A DNA stretch of 18,913 bases from Strigomonas culicis. Its lineage: Eukaryota > Euglenozoa > Kinetoplastea > Trypanosomatida > Trypanosomatidae. The stretch is taken from NCBI GenBank assembly GCA_000482145.1, contig AUXH01000380.1, positions 1 to 18,913 on the forward strand, given 5' to 3'. The translations under genes and the position numbers were made by a program. The notes under the pieces are model-generated. The model searched no databases, had not been told where the DNA came from, and saw only the letters and a list, made by a program, of their open reading frames with translations. Positions 14,541 to 18,913 of the stretch are shown in pieces; within the stretch, counting starts at the first letter, position 1; each line of letters opens with the position of its first letter.

Positions 14541-16304
14541 ATGCTCTCTCGTCGCTGTTGCATTGGGTTAATTAAAAATGTTGCAGCATTAAGCGCGACA
14601 TATCGTTATCAGAGTACCACACCTAAGATTTATTACTCTCCAATCCGTTCTATTGTGCACAAAGCTGACAAATGGTCCAGCCTCTGTGAGTATATGTTCA
14701 ACTACTGGAATGCGGCAGACCAAAATAAAGTTGCTCTTGAACAGCTCGAAACAAAGAAGAAATTCACTTATAATCAGTTGCGACCCATGACAGAGCTTCT
14801 CGCTCGGATTCTTTATCACAAGTACAATGTTCGGAAAGGCAACGTTGTTTGCATTATATTGCCCAACTTTATTGTCTACCCTGCTACGACATTTGGTATA
14901 ATGCGCCTCGGCGCTGTTGTTACCACGATGAGCCCCATTTCATCGCCAGAGCAAATATGTCAGCAGATGGAAGAAAGTTCTTCAAAAATCATCATCACGT
15001 CATACATGTTTCATCAATGCATTGAGGCAGCACAGAAGATGTTCAAGGCTCAAAATGGAGAGGAATTACAAGTATTGTACGTCGAAGACATTGAAAAGAT
15101 CCAAAAAGACGCCGTGCCCATTCCCACAAGCTATACCGCACTCGAGGAAAGTAAACCAGAGGACGTTATATTTTTGCCCTTTTCTTCCGGTACTACAGGG
15201 CCACCAAAAGGTGTACAGTTAACGAACAAGAGTATCATCTCTGACTTGGTGTGTTCAGAGGGGCTCATGCACTGCGAAAGAGATGATGTATTCATCTCTG
15301 TACTTCCGTTTTTTCATATATTTGGCTTTGCTTGCATCATGTGTGGAGGTATGGTAAACAGTGGTACTCAGATTTGCATGGCCAAGTATTCTGCCGAAGT
15401 CTACCTGAAAAGTATTGAAGAATATAAGGCCACCGGTGGTTACGTCGCTCCACCACTTATAAGCTCATTGGTACATTACTTTCAGCAGGGGAAGAACACG
15501 CATGATGTATCATCATTCCAGGTCGCTCTCAGCAGCGCTGCTCCTCTTTCTCACTCATTGGGTGAAACGTTTGTTTCGTTTTTCCCACGGCTTCGGCTTC
15601 TGCAAGGATGGGGCATGACAGAAATGTCACCGGCTGTCACCGTGTGTCCGCGTAGGGGTGATGCTACTGATGATTTTCATGTGAGCGGAATACTCATACC
15701 AGATACAGAGCTCCGTGTGATCAAGATCGATGCCAGTCAGCAAGATGGCGCTGATAAATCTCAAGGAATTGATTGTGAAGAGGGAGAAGAGGGTGAAATT
15801 TGGCTGCGCGGCCCTCAAATAATGAAAGGGTACCTAAACGCAGAAGACAATGCTCAAGCATTCCAAGACGGTTGGTATAGGACCGGGGACGTGGGTATCT
15901 TTAATCCTAAAAATGGGAGTGTTATTATTACGGACCGACTAAAAGAGCTCATCAAGTATAAAGGTTTTCAAGTCTCTCCTACAAGTCTGGAGGCTGAAAT
16001 CGCACGCCACCCTTGGGTTCTGGAATCCGTAGTCGTCGGTGTTCCAGATCTTCGTGATGAAAGCTTCGAGAATTCACGCGCACTTGTGGTACTAAAGCCA
16101 GGGCTCAGCCAAGAAGAGCAGGATCAAGCGTCGAACAGTATTTACAATTTCATTGAAAAGCACCAGCCTCAGCACAAACGCTTGCATGGCGGAGTGCGCA
16201 TTGTCCCAGCTATTCTCAAAAGCGCATCTGGCAAAGTGCTCCGACGGGATATTCGACACGCAGAAATAAAATATCTGAAGTCAAAGGAACATGAAGGGCA
16301 GTAG
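14541..16304 (+). CDS. Acyl-CoA synthetase / 4-coumarate-CoA-ligase-like protein, AT-rich paralogue
   Basis: A 587-residue adenylate-forming enzyme (ANL superfamily) that would activate a carboxylic acid through an acyl-AMP and transfer it to CoA. All core motifs are present: the phosphate-binding loop SSGTTGPPKG (215-224), GWGMTEMSP (356-364), YRTGD (446-450) with the ribose-binding Asp450, the hinge region DRLKELIKYKGFQVSP, and the catalytic lysine in SGKVLRR (K565). The N-terminus MLSRRCCIGLIKNVAALS is basic and amphipathic, resembling a mitochondrial presequence. The C-terminus EHEGQ is not a PTS1. The in-frame TTG at 14505 upstream is not taken as the start. The acyl substrate cannot be read from sequence; 4-coumarate is unlikely in a trypanosomatid, so a medium/long-chain or aromatic acid is more plausible. 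Codon use is far less GC-ended than in its neighbours. It is a clear paralogue of the next gene. Confidence 0.9.
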   Translation: MLSRRCCIGLIKNVAALSATYRYQSTTPKIYYSPIRSIVHKADKWSSLCEYMFNYWNAADQNKVALEQLETKKKFTYNQLRPMTELLARILYHKYNVRKGNVVCIILPNFIVYPATTFGIMRLGAVVTTMSPISSPEQICQQMEESSSKIIITSYMFHQCIEAAQKMFKAQNGEELQVLYVEDIEKIQKDAVPIPTSYTALEESKPEDVIFLPFSSGTTGPPKGVQLTNKSIISDLVCSEGLMHCERDDVFISVLPFFHIFGFACIMCGGMVNSGTQICMAKYSAEVYLKSIEEYKATGGYVAPPLISSLVHYFQQGKNTHDVSSFQVALSSAAPLSHSLGETFVSFFPRLRLLQGWGMTEMSPAVTVCPRRGDATDDFHVSGILIPDTELRVIKIDASQQDGADKSQGIDCEEGEEGEIWLRGPQIMKGYLNAEDNAQAFQDGWYRTGDVGIFNPKNGSVIITDRLKELIKYKGFQVSPTSLEAEIARHPWVLESVVVGVPDLRDESFENSRALVVLKPGLSQEEQDQASNSIYNFIEKHQPQHKRLHGGVRIVPAILKSASGKVLRRDIRHAEIKYLKSKEHEGQ

Positions 16305-17251
16305 AATCCGAAAAGGCATGAAAACGAGATAACTACGTAGGCTTCAAAATATGATACACAAGAGTAACAACAGAATGATTTGAAGAGGAAAGTGGAAAAC
16401 AATTTTTTTCTTATATATATATATCTTTTTTTTCTTTCGCATGCATTTGTTTAAATATATATAGATTTTCTTCTTCACTCAAAGAGTCTAAAAGATCCAG
16501 AGAATAAGAGCTGTGATTCTTCATTGTATTTGTCTCTTATATTACAGTTTTTTTTTTTTTAGTATAATTATATTTTATTTTACTTCCTCACTAAAGTGCT
16601 TTGTTTATCTAAGGTAGCACCGCCTTTTTCAATAGCATCTTTTTTTTTTTTGCTTTCTTTTCAATACTAAAACACGTCTGGAAACAGACAAAAAGGAAAA
16701 TAAAATGGAGGCAGTGTTTTTTTTTTTTTGATCTAATTATTTGTTAATAGATAGGAAATGGGGGTATTACAAATCATGTACGTATATAACCTTTTTAAGA
16801 AAAGTGATCTCTTTTTTTTTTTACATTTTTGTTTCATTAAATGTTTTCTCATATATATTACAACTCTAACGAATAAAAAAAAAATGTGACGAGAAAAGAA
16901 GAGCTTGACAGTGTAAGTTACGAATAGTTGCAGTACTATTACTTTCCGCCTCGTCGTAGAAGCTGAGCGCGCCTTCCTCTTTGATACTATCATTACAAAA
17001 AAGAAAAGAAAACTGTTTTCTGTATTAATCTCATATAAACACCATAGCAATTTGTTGTAGATATGTATATTCCTCGTAATACAATCTTTATAACTCTATA
17101 TATTGTCTCCCTTCTCCTTCCACTTCTTCCTCTTCTTCTTTTTGTTTGCAAATAAAAAAATTCACAGCACTCAATACTTTCTTTGTTTGTCGCTTCCTCT
17201 TAAACATATTTAAACAACCACACAAAGGCAAATAATAATAAAGAAAAGGGG
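16305..17251 (+). promoter_or_regulatory. Long AT-rich intergenic region between the two ligase genes
   Basis: About 950 bp of AT-rich DNA with many T runs of 8-13 bases and TA-rich patches; no RNA gene or credible coding frame is seen. A good polypyrimidine tract (about 17105-17144) precedes AG at 17166-17167, giving a leader of about 85 nt for the second ligase; a later AG at 17226-17227 is an alternative. The rest is presumably the 3' UTR of the first ligase. Confidence 0.5.
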
Positions 17252-18913
17252 ATGAAAAATATCTCACGTATGTTCCGCTTCTCATCCTGTGGCGCAGCAC
17301 ACCTCACGCGCCTTTTTCAGCCTCGTTCCACCACAGCTGCCAACTGTACTCGCTCGATCGCTGCTCTGCGCCACGTTGCAACAACCTCTAACGCAACGAA
17401 TGAACCCTCGCAAGCCACCGACTCTGCTACCCCTGGTGCACGGCAGTACATTTCACCGGAGGGCTGGCGCGTGTACGCGTCGGTGTACCCCAGCATGCGG
17501 AGTGAGCTGGACATGCACCGCTCCCTGTACCGCTTCATGGCCGGCCGCTGGGCGCGGGCACCGGAGCGCGCGGCCCTCATCCAGTCCGAGACGAAGGAGC
17601 AGCTCACGTTCGGTCAGCTGCAGGATGCGACGGAGCACCTTGCACAGGTGCTGTACCATCACGCCCACGTGCGTCGCGGGGATGTGCTCTGCCTCATGAC
17701 GCCGAATAACATTCACCACCCGGCGGTCGCGTTCGCGACGATGCGGCTCGGCGCCGTCCTCACGACCGCCTCTTCCATGACAACGGTGGAGGTGCTGTGC
17801 TATCAGCTGGAGATGAGCGAGGCAAAGGTGATAGTCACGACACACGTTTTTTTGAACGCTGCAAAGGCTGCCGCGCACAAGGTCGTGCTTCGCACAGGAT
17901 ACCCCCTCCGTGTCCTCCAGGTGGAGGACCTCCTGGCGATGGAGGCGCCGGCCATCCCGTCCACCTACACGGCGATGGAGGAGGCAGCACCGGACGACGT
18001 TGCCTTCCTCCCCTTCTCCTCCGGTACCACCGGGGCCCCGAAGGGGGTGCAGCTGACGCACCGCAACCTCATCGCCAGCATCCTCACGACGACCTCCGCC
18101 TTCCCTATGCAGACAGACACGGACGTGGTTCTGAACGTGCTGCCGTGCTTCCACATCTACGGCTTCTCTACCGTCATGTCCGGCGCGCTCAGCCACAACG
18201 TGCCGCAGGTGGTGATGAGCAAGTACAGCGCGGACACCTTTCTGCAGGCGGTGGAGGACTACAGGGCAACCATCTGCTTCATCGCCCCACCCATCGCAGC
18301 CAATCTCCTCCATCACCTGGAAGACCCCAGCAACACGCATGACTTCTCCAGCATGCAGGATATGATCAGCGCCGCCGCGCCGCTCTCACCGGAGGTGATC
18401 CGGCGGCTGCGGCTGAAGGCGCCCGGCCTACGGTTGGGCCAGGGCTGGGGCATGACCGAGATGTCGCCCACCGTCACCGCCTACCCGCGAGGGCAGCCGG
18501 AGTTCCCCCCGGAAAGTGTCGGTGTGCTGAGCGCGGACAACGAGATGCGCATCGTGAAAGTGGATGACAGTCAGCAGAGCGGCGCCGACCGGTCCGCTGG
18601 GGTCGACGTGCCGGAGGGCGCGGAGGGCGAGCTGTGGGTGCGCGGCCCGCAGCTCATGAAGGGCTACCTGAAGCAGGAGGACACCGCCCAGTGCATGCAG
18701 GACGGGTGGTACCGCACCGGCGACATCGGCTACGTCGACGCGCGCCGGCTCGTGTACATCTCCGGCCGGCTCAAGGAGCTGATCAAGTACAAGGGCTTCC
18801 AGGTGTCGCCGCCGGACGTGGAGGCGGAGCTCATGAAGCACCCGTGGGTGCGGGACTGCATTGTGCTGGGCGTGCCGGACCCGCAGGATATCAGCTTCGA
18901 GAATCCGCGCGCG
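17252..18913 (+). CDS. Acyl-CoA synthetase / 4-coumarate-CoA-ligase-like protein, GC-rich paralogue, 3' truncated by window
   Basis: 554 codons are open to the window edge with no stop, so the gene is incomplete only because the sequence ends. It is the same ANL-superfamily enzyme as the preceding gene. The phosphate-binding loop SSGTTGAPKG is at 256-265, GWGMTEMSP at 398-406, YRTGD at 487-491 and the hinge GRLKELIKYKGFQVSP follows. The catalytic C-terminal lysine lies beyond the edge, about 50 residues further by comparison with the paralogue. The N-terminus is about 40 residues longer than in the paralogue and is rich in Arg, Ser, Ala and Thr with few acids (MKNISRMFRFSSCGAAHLTR), which suggests a mitochondrial presequence. 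Codons are strongly GC-ended like most genes here. The frame was checked from ATG 17252 through the loop motif to the last base. A second in-frame Met at residue 7 is an alternative start. Confidence 0.9.
   Translation, partial: MKNISRMFRFSSCGAAHLTRLFQPRSTTAANCTRSIAALRHVATTSNATNEPSQATDSATPGARQYISPEGWRVYASVYPSMRSELDMHRSLYRFMAGRWARAPERAALIQSETKEQLTFGQLQDATEHLAQVLYHHAHVRRGDVLCLMTPNNIHHPAVAFATMRLGAVLTTASSMTTVEVLCYQLEMSEAKVIVTTHVFLNAAKAAAHKVVLRTGYPLRVLQVEDLLAMEAPAIPSTYTAMEEAAPDDVAFLPFSSGTTGAPKGVQLTHRNLIASILTTTSAFPMQTDTDVVLNVLPCFHIYGFSTVMSGALSHNVPQVVMSKYSADTFLQAVEDYRATICFIAPPIAANLLHHLEDPSNTHDFSSMQDMISAAAPLSPEVIRRLRLKAPGLRLGQGWGMTEMSPTVTAYPRGQPEFPPESVGVLSADNEMRIVKVDDSQQSGADRSAGVDVPEGAEGELWVRGPQLMKGYLKQEDTAQCMQDGWYRTGDIGYVDARRLVYISGRLKELIKYKGFQVSPPDVEAELMKHPWVRDCIVLGVPDPQDISFENPRA

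Noticed and set aside
1..18913. tRNA, rRNA, CRISPR array, transposase or retroelement
   Set aside because: I saw no tRNA B-box-like motif in a plausible setting, no spaced direct repeats, and no reverse transcriptase or transposase motifs in any frame. By eye alone, small RNAs such as snoRNAs could be missed.

Overview
The window looks like nuclear DNA from a trypanosomatid (kinetoplastid) protist. Nine protein genes lie head-to-tail on the + strand, and none needs an intron. Each is preceded by a polypyrimidine tract and an AG that would serve as a trans-splice acceptor, and most have a short 5' leader. The intergenic DNA is AT-rich and full of homopolymers and dinucleotide repeats, while most coding sequence is strongly GC-biased at third codon positions. 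The PEX5 protein has the kinetoplastid style of N-terminus. I cannot fix the genus.

Layout, left to right: VPS53 (GARP tethering subunit, 208-2748); a divergent mitochondrial-carrier-like membrane protein (3141-4124); a basic protein of unknown function with five 10-residue repeats (4592-6802); an LC8-like dynein light chain (7163-7522); an FKBP-domain protein with a signal peptide and a C-terminal DDDL, probably resident in the ER (7870-8505); a divergent membrane-anchored FKBP-like protein (8870-9736); PEX5, the glycosomal PTS1 import receptor (10003-11880); a second divergent membrane-anchored FKBP-like protein (12276-13400); an unusual non-coding interval of about 1.1 kb (13401-14540); then two tandem, diverged acyl-CoA synthetase / 4-coumarate-CoA-ligase-like genes (14541-16304 and 17252 to the window end, the latter cut off).

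Trypanosomatid gene arrays are transcribed as polycistrons without regard to function, so neighbours need not work together. Even so, three FKBP-like proteins with N-terminal hydrophobic segments lie within 5.6 kb of each other, with only PEX5 among them. Two of the three have lost most of the residues that line the FKBP active site, which suggests an old local duplication followed by loss of isomerase function. The two ligases are clear paralogues, both with presequence-like N-termini and no PTS1.

The part most worth a second look is 13.5-17.2 kb. There, a GC-rich non-coding island full of homopolymer runs and short hairpins (three of them with A-rich loops between GCCC and GGGC arms) is followed directly by a ligase gene whose codon use is much more AT-rich than every other gene in the window, including its own neighbouring paralogue.
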